This document shows, piece by piece, positions 18,773-27,461 of a stretch of DNA of 64,000 nt. Below the pieces are notes generated by a model, which saw only the letters and a list, made by a program, of their open reading frames with translations, made no database searches and was not told the DNA's origin. Within the stretch, counting starts at the first letter, position 1; every line of letters begins with the position of its first letter. Position numbers and translations under genes: made by a program. The DNA lies in assembly GCF_902459645.1 (NCBI RefSeq), contig NZ_CABPSK010000002.1, positions 248,001-312,000 of the forward strand, written 5' to 3'. Source of the stretch: Pandoraea pneumonica. Lineage in GTDB: Bacteria; Pseudomonadota; Gammaproteobacteria; Burkholderiales; Burkholderiaceae.

Positions 18773-19780
18773 ATGAAACAGGTGCATTGGCTGCATACCC
18801 CCCTGTTCGCAAAGTGGTACGTCACCAATCGCTGCAATCTCCGCTGTCGGCACTGTTATCTCGACGACTACACGCTGAGGCCGCCCCTTGGGCGATTGCT
18901 AGACGTCGCGGATGAACTGTCGGATGCGGGCGTTCGTAGTGTCGCCATCTTGGGCGGAGAGCCGCTCACTCGAGATGATCTTGAGTTGCTCATGGGGCGC
19001 CTCACCACGCTCGGGATTACCACCCGCATCGCCACAAACGGTATGTATGCCACGCCGGAGCGTGTCCTGAGCCTCATAGAGCACGGGGCAAGCGCATTTC
19101 AAGTCAGCCTTGAGGGCGCAACGGCAGAGGCCTGCGAAGCGATACGGGGGCCGAATACCTTCCCTCGAATCACTGCCGGTGTCGAAGCGCTAGTGGCCGG
19201 TGGTGCCTGCGTCACGCTCGCGTACACCATGACGGCGCAGAACTACCGACAGTTACCGCAATGTCTTGATCTGGCAGAAAAGCTGGGCGTCTCGGAAGTG
19301 AAGCTCGCCCCGTTCATCCCGACCGGTTCAGGGGCAAAGGCAGCGCAGGCACTGAGCCTTACGCCAGTCATTTGCCGCGAAATCGTGACTTCACTTTCAG
19401 CGGCTTGCGCAAAACATCCCGGCCTAAAGATCGACGGTGGACCTTTCCTCCGGCGCATCGCCATCACTCCTCGCGCTACTCAACACATGCAACAACGTGG
19501 CACGTTCGGATGCGGCGCCGGAACCACCACGATCATCATCAACAGCGATCTTTCCGTCTCCGCTTGCGACATGAGAACGCAAAGCGAGCGAACGACCCGC
19601 CGCCTCGGAGAAGGCACATCGCTTGCCGATATTTGGCGGGATTCACCGCTATTCGCACGGTGGAGAGATCAGACAGACCGTGCTGATTTTGCGGGTGTGC
19701 ATCAACATGGCTGTCATCTCGCATACCAGTCTTACGGCAAAGACTTGTTTGGCAACGAGGCGATTCGTGATGAAAGGTGA
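18773..19780 (+). CDS. Radical SAM enzyme with partial SPASM domain
   Basis: The 335-residue protein has the radical SAM [4Fe-4S] motif CNLRCRHC (C21, C25, C28), the SAM-binding GGEP at 61-64, and a C-terminal SPASM/twitch-like region with C247, C265 (SACDM) and C314 (HGCH). Spacing such as INSDLSVSACDM and LADIWRDSP matches SPASM proteins, but there are fewer Cys than in a full two-cluster SPASM domain. Such enzymes form C-S, C-C or C-O cross-links, or remove groups, on precursor peptides. GGGAGA is 7 bases upstream. The stop overlaps the MFS start by 11 bases. Likely modifies the 52-residue peptide. Confidence 0.85.
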   Translation: MKQVHWLHTPLFAKWYVTNRCNLRCRHCYLDDYTLRPPLGRLLDVADELSDAGVRSVAILGGEPLTRDDLELLMGRLTTLGITTRIATNGMYATPERVLSLIEHGASAFQVSLEGATAEACEAIRGPNTFPRITAGVEALVAGGACVTLAYTMTAQNYRQLPQCLDLAEKLGVSEVKLAPFIPTGSGAKAAQALSLTPVICREIVTSLSAACAKHPGLKIDGGPFLRRIAITPRATQHMQQRGTFGCGAGTTTIIINSDLSVSACDMRTQSERTTRRLGEGTSLADIWRDSPLFARWRDQTDRADFAGVHQHGCHLAYQSYGKDLFGNEAIRDER

Positions 19781-21023
19781 CGTGTCGTTGTCGAAAGACC
19801 TACGACTTTGGCGACGACTCGCACTAACGCAGGCACTGCTAGGGCCAGAGATATTTTCAATGGCCATACTCGTCATCTTTTTCGTCGAGTATGCCGGGTT
19901 CAGCTTTTCCGTATTCAGCACATTTACTGCGAGTCTTTTCGTTCTGAACTGGCTGTTGGAGGTGCCCGCAGGGGCTTGCGCAGATAGGTTTGGGCGAAAG
20001 AAATGCCTGATTGCGGGAAACACGATTTATGTCGGCGCAATCGTCCTATTGGTCGTCGCGAATAATCATCTCTCTCTGGCGTTTGTCGCACTGATGTATG
20101 CCGTCGGTAGTTGCCTGGCTAGCGGCACGTTTCAAGCCACGATGTATGAAGCATTCGCCGCACGCCAGGCAACCCCGCAGTTCCACGCCGTCATGGCGGA
20201 AGCAACAGGTCTCGGGCTTTGGGGTGCCGCACTTGCCGCCACTGTCGGTGGGTGGCTAGCGGGTTACTCGCTCGCATTGCCCCTTCTGTTGGATGCGGCG
20301 GCCCTTGCTCTGCTCACGCTCTACCTGCTGCTGCGAATGCCGTCCGCAACGCATCGGGAATTGTCAGCACCTGCCGAACCATCGCTCTCGATTCGAAACG
20401 TGCTCGCTTCGGCATGGCGCATTACGCTGACCTCGCCAACGCTCTGCGTGTTATTCGCCGGATTGGCCATCACATTCGCATGCGTGCGCGCTTCCTTTAA
20501 CGCGTACCAGCCACTCATGCTCGATACGGGCATTCCGGTGAAGTACTTCGGCGCTGCGTTCTGTGGACTTGTTCTGCTTGGCGGGGGCGTCGCCAAGCTG
20601 TTTTCGAAACTCCCCAAACCGTGGCTGGATCGAGGGTATCCGGAACTCGTCGTCATCGCGGTTTTCATCGCGGGATTGCTCCCCTTCGCGCTTATGGAAA
20701 CGTCCCCGATATTGTTGTTGCTGAGCGTGGCGGCGCATCAATTGGTTCGCGGGATATTCCCGTCGTACTACAGCTATCGCATCAATCGCGAGATCCCTAG
20801 CGGCACACCTGCCAGAACCACGGTGCTATCCATCGCCAATCTCATTCGTGCGCTACTGACCGCGCTCGCGGTGTTTGGCATTGGTGCCCTTGCGGAAAAC
20901 GTCGATCTCACTACCGCTTACCGGTTGATCAATACGCTCGCGATTGCGGCCTTAATCGTGCTTGTGACCCTCTCTCACCGTTCCCGCGACAATGTTGGCA
21001 CTTCCCATCCCTCAGACAATTAG
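19770..21023 (+). CDS. MFS transporter of the RiPP-like cluster, presumed exporter
   Basis: The 417-residue protein has about 12 membrane segments and the MFS motif A form DRFGRKKCLIAG after helix 2. The ATG at 19770 (MKGDVSLSKD) is chosen because membrane segments begin shortly afterwards and ACGAGG lies about 10 bases upstream. It overlaps the first radical SAM gene by 11 bases and the second by 32 bases, so it belongs to the same transcript. Export of the mature peptide or product is inferred from context; uptake of a product cannot be excluded. Confidence 0.82.
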   Translation: MKGDVSLSKDLRLWRRLALTQALLGPEIFSMAILVIFFVEYAGFSFSVFSTFTASLFVLNWLLEVPAGACADRFGRKKCLIAGNTIYVGAIVLLVVANNHLSLAFVALMYAVGSCLASGTFQATMYEAFAARQATPQFHAVMAEATGLGLWGAALAATVGGWLAGYSLALPLLLDAAALALLTLYLLLRMPSATHRELSAPAEPSLSIRNVLASAWRITLTSPTLCVLFAGLAITFACVRASFNAYQPLMLDTGIPVKYFGAAFCGLVLLGGGVAKLFSKLPKPWLDRGYPELVVIAVFIAGLLPFALMETSPILLLLSVAAHQLVRGIFPSYYSYRINREIPSGTPARTTVLSIANLIRALLTALAVFGIGALAENVDLTTAYRLINTLAIAALIVLVTLSHRSRDNVGTSHPSDN

Positions 21024-22239
21024 CCTAACGATCACCACCGAATGTGGCTCCCGGTGCCCGCATTGTTATCTTGTTGAGACGGACGAAATCGGTCGTCACC
21101 GTTTGTCTGTTGCCGATGTGGAAAACGTCGTGGAAGACGCCGCGAAAAATGGCGTTCATATGATGGTCGTTTCTGGCGGCGACCCACTTCGGCACCCTGA
21201 CCTCGACCCCATACTTCGCACGATTCGTCGACATCGAATTCTGCCGCTGCTCGGCATTTCCGGTGACTATCTGCTGTCTGCACACATTGCGTTGTTGACC
21301 GAATTGGGCATCCCTTGTGTTCAAGTCAGTCTCGATTCAGCCACTGCATCGCTGCACGATAGTCGTCGCGGGATAGGCAGCTTTCGCAACGTGATGGCAA
21401 ACGTCGAGCGGCTGCAAAACGCCGGAATCCTCGTCAATATCGCGGCCTGTCTGAGCATGGAGAACCGCTCCGAGCTCGTTCCGCTACTCGACCTAGCGAA
21501 GCAACTCGATATCCACAAAGTCAAAATCGCCTTCTACGAGCAGGTTGGGCCAATTCAGGGGGCAACGGTAATTCCCGAGTCCACGCGCGCAAAGTTACTC
21601 TCGCTGACGAAACACTTCGCTGACGCCAACGATTGGTCCGACCGTGTTGTTGTGCTGGGTTACGACTTCCATAGTGGTGAACGATTGCCGACACGCGCCA
21701 TGGGTCGGCCACCGATTGTCGTCACAGCTGACGGCACGCTTCGAAGCGGCGAGGATGGCCCCGGATTTGGTCATTTGCGCGAAGCCAACACCCTGTCGTA
21801 TCAATACAGAGCGTGGCTAAGTGAACGAATCTCGAACTATTTCGATGCAGTCATTTCTCTGCACAGTAGTCATTTAGGCATCCGATCCATTCTCGATGTG
21901 AACGAAGGACTTCCTTGCAATGGCATTGTGTTTGCCGAGGGCGGCTTACATACGGTCCTGATCCGCGATGGACTCGACTGGCCGCTTGACCAATTCACCG
22001 TGCTTCACGAACTCGGACACATCGCGACGGGCACATTGCGCGCCAATGTTCAGCGCGAATACCGCGCCGATGACGAGAGGATGGCGAACTTGTGGGCGCT
22101 CGAATGCATACGTCCCGTCATACGACCCGATGAGTTTCCGTACTACGTGCGCGATGCGAAAACGTCCGAACACGCGCTCTATACCCGCATTACCCAGCGT
22201 CTCGCGGGCGACGTGATTCCCCCAACAATATCGGAGTGA
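20992..22239 (+). CDS. Radical SAM protein fused to an ImmA/IrrE-type metallopeptidase domain
   Basis: This 415-residue protein is two enzymes in one chain. The first about 270 residues are a radical SAM domain with CGSRCPHC (C18, C22, C25), SGGDP at 61-65 and a C-terminal remnant VVTADGTLRSGEDG resembling a SPASM segment that has lost its cysteines. Residues about 285-405 look like an ImmA/IrrE (COG2856-like) zinc peptidase: HELGH (339-343) and, 19 residues on, E362-RMANLWALECIRP, matching the third zinc ligand helix E-x-x-A-N-x-x-A. The obvious reading is modification plus leader cleavage. The ATG overlaps the MFS gene by 32 bases; the ribosome-binding site is weak, suggesting translational coupling. 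Confidence 0.82.
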   Translation: MLALPIPQTISLTITTECGSRCPHCYLVETDEIGRHRLSVADVENVVEDAAKNGVHMMVVSGGDPLRHPDLDPILRTIRRHRILPLLGISGDYLLSAHIALLTELGIPCVQVSLDSATASLHDSRRGIGSFRNVMANVERLQNAGILVNIAACLSMENRSELVPLLDLAKQLDIHKVKIAFYEQVGPIQGATVIPESTRAKLLSLTKHFADANDWSDRVVVLGYDFHSGERLPTRAMGRPPIVVTADGTLRSGEDGPGFGHLREANTLSYQYRAWLSERISNYFDAVISLHSSHLGIRSILDVNEGLPCNGIVFAEGGLHTVLIRDGLDWPLDQFTVLHELGHIATGTLRANVQREYRADDERMANLWALECIRPVIRPDEFPYYVRDAKTSEHALYTRITQRLAGDVIPPTISE

Positions 22240-22499
22240 AAGCTGTGTATCGATTTAACAAATCGCTAGTCGAGCGCAAGCACGACAGAAGTCTTTTTAA
22301 CGCGAACACCTTCGAGATACTCCGCTTCAACGAAGCCGGGTATCGACTCATCACCGAGTTCCGAAACGCAGATTTCTCACTCGACGACTTCCTACGGATC
22401 GCGTGTTCGTATTTTCCCAACGAAGACTCGGCGCGCGCCTTTTTTCACCGTTGCCTGCAACAGAACGTGTTTTGCACTTCGGTCGAAATTCCCGCTTGA
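22236..22499 (+). CDS. PqqD-like peptide-recognition (RRE) protein
   Basis: The 87-residue protein starts with GTG in a GTGA overlap with the previous stop. SLFNANTFEILRFNEAGYRLITEF (positions 19-42) has the beta-hairpin plus helix pattern of PqqD (lfN..t..i..lN..G..i), followed by a helical C-terminal half ending in a Cys-containing segment. PqqD-fold proteins bind the leader of a RiPP precursor and present it to radical SAM enzymes. Its overlap with the radical SAM-peptidase gene fits this role. Recognition is by pattern, and the homology is short. Confidence 0.75.
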   Translation: MKAVYRFNKSLVERKHDRSLFNANTFEILRFNEAGYRLITEFRNADFSLDDFLRIACSYFPNEDSARAFFHRCLQQNVFCTSVEIPA

Positions 22500-22524
22500 C
22501 GCCGGTTTCGTTTTTCGTTAAAAA

Positions 22525-22544
22525 TGCGAATGATTCTTATTTAA
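22525..22544 (+). promoter_or_regulatory. Candidate Fur box upstream of the heme operon
   Basis: TGCGAATGATTCTTATTTAA lies in an AT-rich patch between the PqqD-like gene and the heme receptor. It resembles the Fur consensus of repeated GATAAT hexamers, with GAATGAT and TTCTTAT units, and iron-responsive heme uptake loci normally carry such a site. No hemP-like small gene is visible after it. Confidence 0.65.
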
Positions 22545-22715
22545 GAACGACAAGTTCGTTGTCCCAAGGCCGAAAAACATGCGGCCGGGTGGCACGAGAT
22601 TTCGCCAGCCGCGCCTGCCAGCGTGCTCCGCCCTGTCATACGACACCGCGGAACACGACGATTGCCACGAGCGCTTGCCAGCCAGCAACGGGGTTATTTG
22701 CACTGGGAGCCAGCA

Positions 22716-25178
22716 GTGAAGCAGTCGTCGAGCGGCGGGGACCGCCAATTTGTCATGACCACGCGCCGGGGACACGGCGCCACCACTTCGATTCGTACCG
22801 GCCACAGCGCCGGTCATCGCATCGAAGACTCGCGCAGCGAACGCGCTCGTGAGAACCGTCGGCGCCTGCGTCCGCTGGTGCGCGCGGTGTTTGCCGCTGT
22901 CTGGTTGCCTGCCGGAATGTCTGCCGCCTACGCGCAGCAAGCCCCGGCACCGGTCGATGCCACGACGTCGGCCGCACCGGCCGTCCAGCTCGCCCAGACA
23001 TCGCCCAAAGCACCGCTGCAAGTCGCCGAAGTCCAGCTGAGAGATGTGAACGTGACAGCCACGCGCACGCCCACCGAATCGGTTCGCACACCGGCCTCGA
23101 TCTCGGTCATCACCGATCAGGACCTCGAAGAGCAGCAAGCCCAAGACATCAAGGAGGCGCTGCGCTACGAGCCCGGCGTCACGGTGCGCCGTGCCCCCTA
23201 TCGCCCCGGCTCGGCCGCGCTGGGCGGCGGGCGTGACGGCAACTCGAGCATCAATATCCGAGGTCTCGAAGGCAACCGCGTCGCCCTCTTCGAAGACGGC
23301 ATTCGCATGCCGTCCGGTTACTCGTTCGGCCCGCTCGAAGCCGGTCGCGGCGACTACATGAGTATGGACATCCTGCGCCGCATCGAAATCTTGCGTGGCC
23401 CGGCATCGTCGCTCTACGGCAGCGACGGCCTGACCGGCGTGGTCAACTTCCTGACCAAAGATCCGCAAGATTTGCTCGATACCTTCGGCAAGTCGACCTA
23501 CTTCTCGCTGCGCCCGTACTACAACTCGATGGACCGCAGCTTCGGCACCACGGCCCAAGCCGCCTGGGGCGGCGAGCAGTGGCAGGGCATGGTGATCATC
23601 GACGGCAACAAGGGCCACGAACTCGACAGCCACGGCAGCAACAACACCGCCAGCACCGCGCGCACCACCGCCAATCCGCAAGACAGCAATGGCGACTCGG
23701 TGCTGGGTAAGCTCGTGTTCAAGGCGACGCCGACCTCGACCTTCAAGCTCACCGCCGAGAACGTGCGCCGCCGCGTCGACACCCGCGTGCTGTCCGCCGT
23801 CAATCCGCCGACGACCCTCGGGCTGACCACCAGCGACCGCTTAGAGCGCAACCGCGTCAGCCTCGACTACGACTTCAACGACGCGTCGCAAGCGTATGTG
23901 CAGAACGTGCACGCGCTGTTCTACTACCAAGACGCCAAGAACAATCAGTACGCGTACGAAAAACGCACCGCAGGCGATCGTACGCGCGACAACACGTACA
24001 AAGAACGCACCATCGGCGGCTCGCTGCAAGCCGAGAGCAACTTCGTGACCGGCCCGCTCGCCCACAAGCTCGTGTACGGCACGGACGCGAGCAGCGCCTT
24101 CATCACCAGCTATCGCAACGGCACGGTGCCAGGGGCGGGTGAATCGTTCCCGAACAAGGCGTTCCCCGATACCGACTACACGCTCTTCGGTGCGTTCTTG
24201 CAGGATGAAATCCGTTACGGCGCGCTGACCGTCACGCCGGGCATCCGTTACGACGCCTACTGGCTCTCGCCCAAGCAAAACGACCCGCTGTATGTTTCGC
24301 AATCGGCGAGCGGTCAACCGGTCGCCCCCACCTCGTCGAACGACTCGGCGTTCTCGCCGCGTCTGGCGATCATGTATGAAATTGCGCCGTCGCTGATTCC
24401 GTACGTGCAATACGCGCGCGGCTTCCGTACCCCGACGCCCGATCAGGTCAACAACGGCTTTGCGAACCCGCTGTATGGCTACATGTCGATCGCCAACCCG
24501 AACCTCAAGCCGGAAACGAGCGACACGGTGGAACTCGGTCTGCGCGGGCGTCTGGCCACCACGTTGGGGCCGGTCACGTATAGCACCGCGGTGTTTGCGG
24601 GCAACTACCGCAACTTCATCTCGCAGCAGAACATCAGCGGTTCGGGCCGCCCGAACGATCCGCTCATCTATCAGTACGTGAACTTCAGCCGCGCCCGGAT
24701 TCAAGGCTGGGAAGGCCGCGCGACGTGGGCACTCAAAGGCGGTGTGACGCTGCGCACGGCGATGGCCTATACGCACGGTACGACGGAAGACGATGGTTCG
24801 AGCAGCCAGCCGCTCAACACCATCAACCCGTTCTCGATGGTGCTGGGCGTGCGCTACGAGCCGAACAGCACGTGGTTCGCACAAGCCGACCTGCTGTTCC
24901 AGGCCGCCAAGTCGCAAAGCCAGATCGCGAAGACCTGCACCTCGGGCACGCAGCAGAACCAAAACTGCTGGGCACCGGGCTCGTCGATCGTGCTCGACCT
25001 CTCGGGCGGTTATCACATCAACAAACACGCCACGGTTTATGCGGGCGTCTACAACGTGTTCGATCGCAAGTACTGGAATTGGTCGGACGTGCGCAACATC
25101 GCCGAGACGTCGAACGTGAAGGACGCGTATTCGGCACCGGGCCGCAGCGTGGCTGTGAGCCTGAAATTGCAGTACTGA
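22716..25178 (+). CDS. hmuR: TonB-dependent outer-membrane heme receptor
   Basis: This protein of about 820 residues binds heme or hemoproteins at the cell surface and imports heme using TonB energy. A signal peptide ends at SAAYAQQAP, the plug begins at DVNVTATRTP with ITDQDLEEQQAQDIKEAL, and the barrel carries GFRTPTPDQ and NPNLKPETSDTVELGLRG, corresponding to the FRAP and NPNL boxes of heme receptors. It ends in an aromatic residue (KLQY). The start is uncertain: GTG at 22716 has GGGAG nearby, GTG at 22623 and ATG at 22755 are alternatives. It is the first gene of the hmu operon. Confidence 0.9.
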   Translation: MKQSSSGGDRQFVMTTRRGHGATTSIRTGHSAGHRIEDSRSERARENRRRLRPLVRAVFAAVWLPAGMSAAYAQQAPAPVDATTSAAPAVQLAQTSPKAPLQVAEVQLRDVNVTATRTPTESVRTPASISVITDQDLEEQQAQDIKEALRYEPGVTVRRAPYRPGSAALGGGRDGNSSINIRGLEGNRVALFEDGIRMPSGYSFGPLEAGRGDYMSMDILRRIEILRGPASSLYGSDGLTGVVNFLTKDPQDLLDTFGKSTYFSLRPYYNSMDRSFGTTAQAAWGGEQWQGMVIIDGNKGHELDSHGSNNTASTARTTANPQDSNGDSVLGKLVFKATPTSTFKLTAENVRRRVDTRVLSAVNPPTTLGLTTSDRLERNRVSLDYDFNDASQAYVQNVHALFYYQDAKNNQYAYEKRTAGDRTRDNTYKERTIGGSLQAESNFVTGPLAHKLVYGTDASSAFITSYRNGTVPGAGESFPNKAFPDTDYTLFGAFLQDEIRYGALTVTPGIRYDAYWLSPKQNDPLYVSQSASGQPVAPTSSNDSAFSPRLAIMYEIAPSLIPYVQYARGFRTPTPDQVNNGFANPLYGYMSIANPNLKPETSDTVELGLRGRLATTLGPVTYSTAVFAGNYRNFISQQNISGSGRPNDPLIYQYVNFSRARIQGWEGRATWALKGGVTLRTAMAYTHGTTEDDGSSSQPLNTINPFSMVLGVRYEPNSTWFAQADLLFQAAKSQSQIAKTCTSGTQQNQNCWAPGSSIVLDLSGGYHINKHATVYAGVYNVFDRKYWNWSDVRNIAETSNVKDAYSAPGRSVAVSLKLQY

Positions 25179-25278
25179 TCCTTCGGGATAGTCAGACGAT
25201 GCGCCCGCCGCCGCGCGGGCGCCTGCCAGCTAACTTCAAGCCACCTGCCAGCAAGCTACCGCAACAAAGGAATTTGCC

Positions 25279-26382
25279 ATGATGAATGCTCAGAACGCCA
25301 CCGCCGCTGCCAACGCAGTGTTTCCCGCACTCGCCGACGTCACCCGTCTGCGCAGCGAATTCCAACGCGTGAAGACCGAACAGAATCTGCGCGATCGCGA
25401 CGCCGCTGCCGCACTCGGTGTGTCCGAAGGCGAGACTGTTGCCGCGTTTGTCGGTGAACACGTCGTGCGCCTGCGCCCCGACTTCATCGAGATTGTCGAA
25501 GCGCTGCCCGCACTGGGTCGCGTCATGGCGCTCACGCGCAACAATGCCGCCGTGCACGAAAAGGATGGCCCCTACGAGAAGCTCTCGCATAACGGCACCA
25601 TCGGTCTGGGCCTCGGCAAAGAACTCGATCTGCGCATCTTCTATCACCAGTGGGCCTACGGTTACGCCGTCGAAACGCCAGCCGAGAACGGTCCGCGCCG
25701 CTCGCTGCAATTCTTCGATAAGACCGGCACCGCCGTGCACAAGATGTTCCTGCGCGACCACAGCGATGTTGCCGCGTACGACGCGCTCGTCGCGAAGTTC
25801 CGCGCCGACGATCAGACCCCGGGGGAACACGTTGTCGCCGCCGACGCGCCGAAGGCCGAGACGCCCGACGCCGACATCGACGTTGCCGCGTTCCAGCGCG
25901 ACTGGCTCGCCATGACCGACACGCACCAGTTCTTCGACATGCTTCGCCGTCACGGCGTATCGCGCGCGCAAGCTTTGCGTCTCGCGCCCGCAGAGCACGC
26001 GCAACGCGTACCCGCATCGTCGGTGCGCACGCTGCTCGACGATGCTGCGGGCACCGACCTGCCGATCATGGTGTTCGTGGGCAATGCCGGGATGATTCAG
26101 ATTCACACCGGCCCGGTGAAGAACATCCGCGTGATGGGGCCGTGGGTCAATGTGCTCGACGCTGGCTTCAACCTGCACCTGCGCGAAGACCTCGTCGCCA
26201 CCGCTTGGGTCGTGCGCAAGCCGACGTCGGACGGCATCGTGTCGTCGCTCGAATTGCTCGACGCCTCGGGCATGGTGATTGCCATGTTCTTTGGTGAGCG
26301 CAAACCGGGTCAGGCCGAACGCGAAGACTGGCGTGCAACGCTGGGTCGCGTGGCCGCTGCCACCGCTGTGACGGGAGCGTGA
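25279..26382 (+). CDS. hmuS: Hemin-degrading/heme-trafficking factor HmuS
   Basis: The 367-residue cytoplasmic protein belongs to the HemS/ChuS/HmuS family, a duplicated fold visible as two related halves (GRVMALTRNNAAVHEKDGPY in the first, DLPIMVFVGNAGMIQIHTGP in the second). It receives heme from the ABC importer and stores it or opens the ring to release iron. GGAA lies just upstream of the ATG. Its stop overlaps the hmuT start (GTGA), so translation is coupled. Confidence 0.92.
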   Translation: MMNAQNATAAANAVFPALADVTRLRSEFQRVKTEQNLRDRDAAAALGVSEGETVAAFVGEHVVRLRPDFIEIVEALPALGRVMALTRNNAAVHEKDGPYEKLSHNGTIGLGLGKELDLRIFYHQWAYGYAVETPAENGPRRSLQFFDKTGTAVHKMFLRDHSDVAAYDALVAKFRADDQTPGEHVVAADAPKAETPDADIDVAAFQRDWLAMTDTHQFFDMLRRHGVSRAQALRLAPAEHAQRVPASSVRTLLDDAAGTDLPIMVFVGNAGMIQIHTGPVKNIRVMGPWVNVLDAGFNLHLREDLVATAWVVRKPTSDGIVSSLELLDASGMVIAMFFGERKPGQAEREDWRATLGRVAAATAVTGA

Positions 26383-27389
26383 GCGTGAAAACGAAATTCG
26401 ACGCACGTGACGCCCATGACACGCTCACGCGCACGTCATCGGTGACGTCCGTGGGTGTGCCGGGCAACGCTGCCCGGCGAGCGCTGCTCACGGGCGGCAT
26501 GGCCGTTGCGGCGGGGGCGTGGCTCTCGCCGCTCGCGTCGGCGTGGGCGGCCACGCCCGCCCCCGGTGCCAATGCAACGGGGCCTAAAACGGGACCAGAA
26601 GCGGGGCCGAAGCGCGTTGTCGTTGCGGGCGGCGCGCTGACGGAAATCGTCTACGCGCTCGGTGCGCAGGACCGTGTGGTGGCCAACGACCTCACCAGCC
26701 TTTACCCCGAAGCCGCCACGAAGCTGCCGAAGATTGGCTATCTGCGCACGCTCTCCGCCGAGGGCGTGTTGTCGCTGCATCCCGATCTGTTGCTCGCGGG
26801 CGCCGAAGCCGGGCCGCCGAACGTGCTCACGCAGATCGCCGCGGCGGGCGTGCCGGTGAAGCGATTCACGCACGGTTACACGGCCGAGTTGGTGCGCGAC
26901 AACATTCGCGATGTCGCCGCCGCGATGCGCCTGAACGACGACGGCGCACGCGTGGCCGGGCGCTTCATGGCGGACTGGCAGAAAGCGCGCGACGAGATTA
27001 CGCAACGCTATGGCAAGCAACGCCGACCACGTGTGTTGTTCATCCTTGGCCACACCGGCAATCAGGTGATGGTCGCGGGTCAGGACACCGCCGCCGACGC
27101 GATGCTCGCCTACGCCGGTGCCGACAACGCTCTCTCTGGCTTTACGGGCTACCGCCCGCTCACGGCAGAAGCCGCGGTGGCCGCGCAGCCCGATGTGCTG
27201 CTCACCACGACGACTGGGCCGTCGAGCGCCGATCCGGCGGCGACGTTGCTGGCACAGCCGGGGTTGGCGAACACGCCTGCGGGACGCGCCAAGCGAGTGG
27301 TGAGCTTCGATGCGCTCTATCTGCTCGGCTTCGGTCCGCGTCTGCCACAGGCCGTGGCGGAACTCGCGCAGCGCGTGCACGCCGCGTAA
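26379..27389 (+). CDS. hmuT: Periplasmic hemin-binding protein HmuT
   Basis: This 336-residue solute-binding protein delivers heme to HmuUV. The N-terminus has ARRALLTGGMAVAAGAW (32-48), a twin-arginine-like signal following an unusually long n-region, then a cleavage area near SAWAATPAP. The mature part has the two-lobed class III binding-protein pattern (VVVAGGALTEIVYALGAQDR and DVLLTTTTGP). The GTG start overlaps the hmuS stop; a later in-frame start cannot be excluded. Confidence 0.9.
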   Translation: MSVKTKFDARDAHDTLTRTSSVTSVGVPGNAARRALLTGGMAVAAGAWLSPLASAWAATPAPGANATGPKTGPEAGPKRVVVAGGALTEIVYALGAQDRVVANDLTSLYPEAATKLPKIGYLRTLSAEGVLSLHPDLLLAGAEAGPPNVLTQIAAAGVPVKRFTHGYTAELVRDNIRDVAAAMRLNDDGARVAGRFMADWQKARDEITQRYGKQRRPRVLFILGHTGNQVMVAGQDTAADAMLAYAGADNALSGFTGYRPLTAEAAVAAQPDVLLTTTTGPSSADPAATLLAQPGLANTPAGRAKRVVSFDALYLLGFGPRLPQAVAELAQRVHAA

Positions 27390-27461
27390 ATCGCGCCGGG
27401 CGTCTGCTTTTGGCGACCGGCCCGCTATAGGTCAGCTGTAGGTCAGCAATTGAACGAAGAT

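Noticed and set aside
18560-22499. Lasso peptide or lanthipeptide cluster
   Set aside because: No asparagine-synthetase-like cyclase, transglutaminase-like protease, LanM or LanB/C is present; the maturases are radical SAM proteins.
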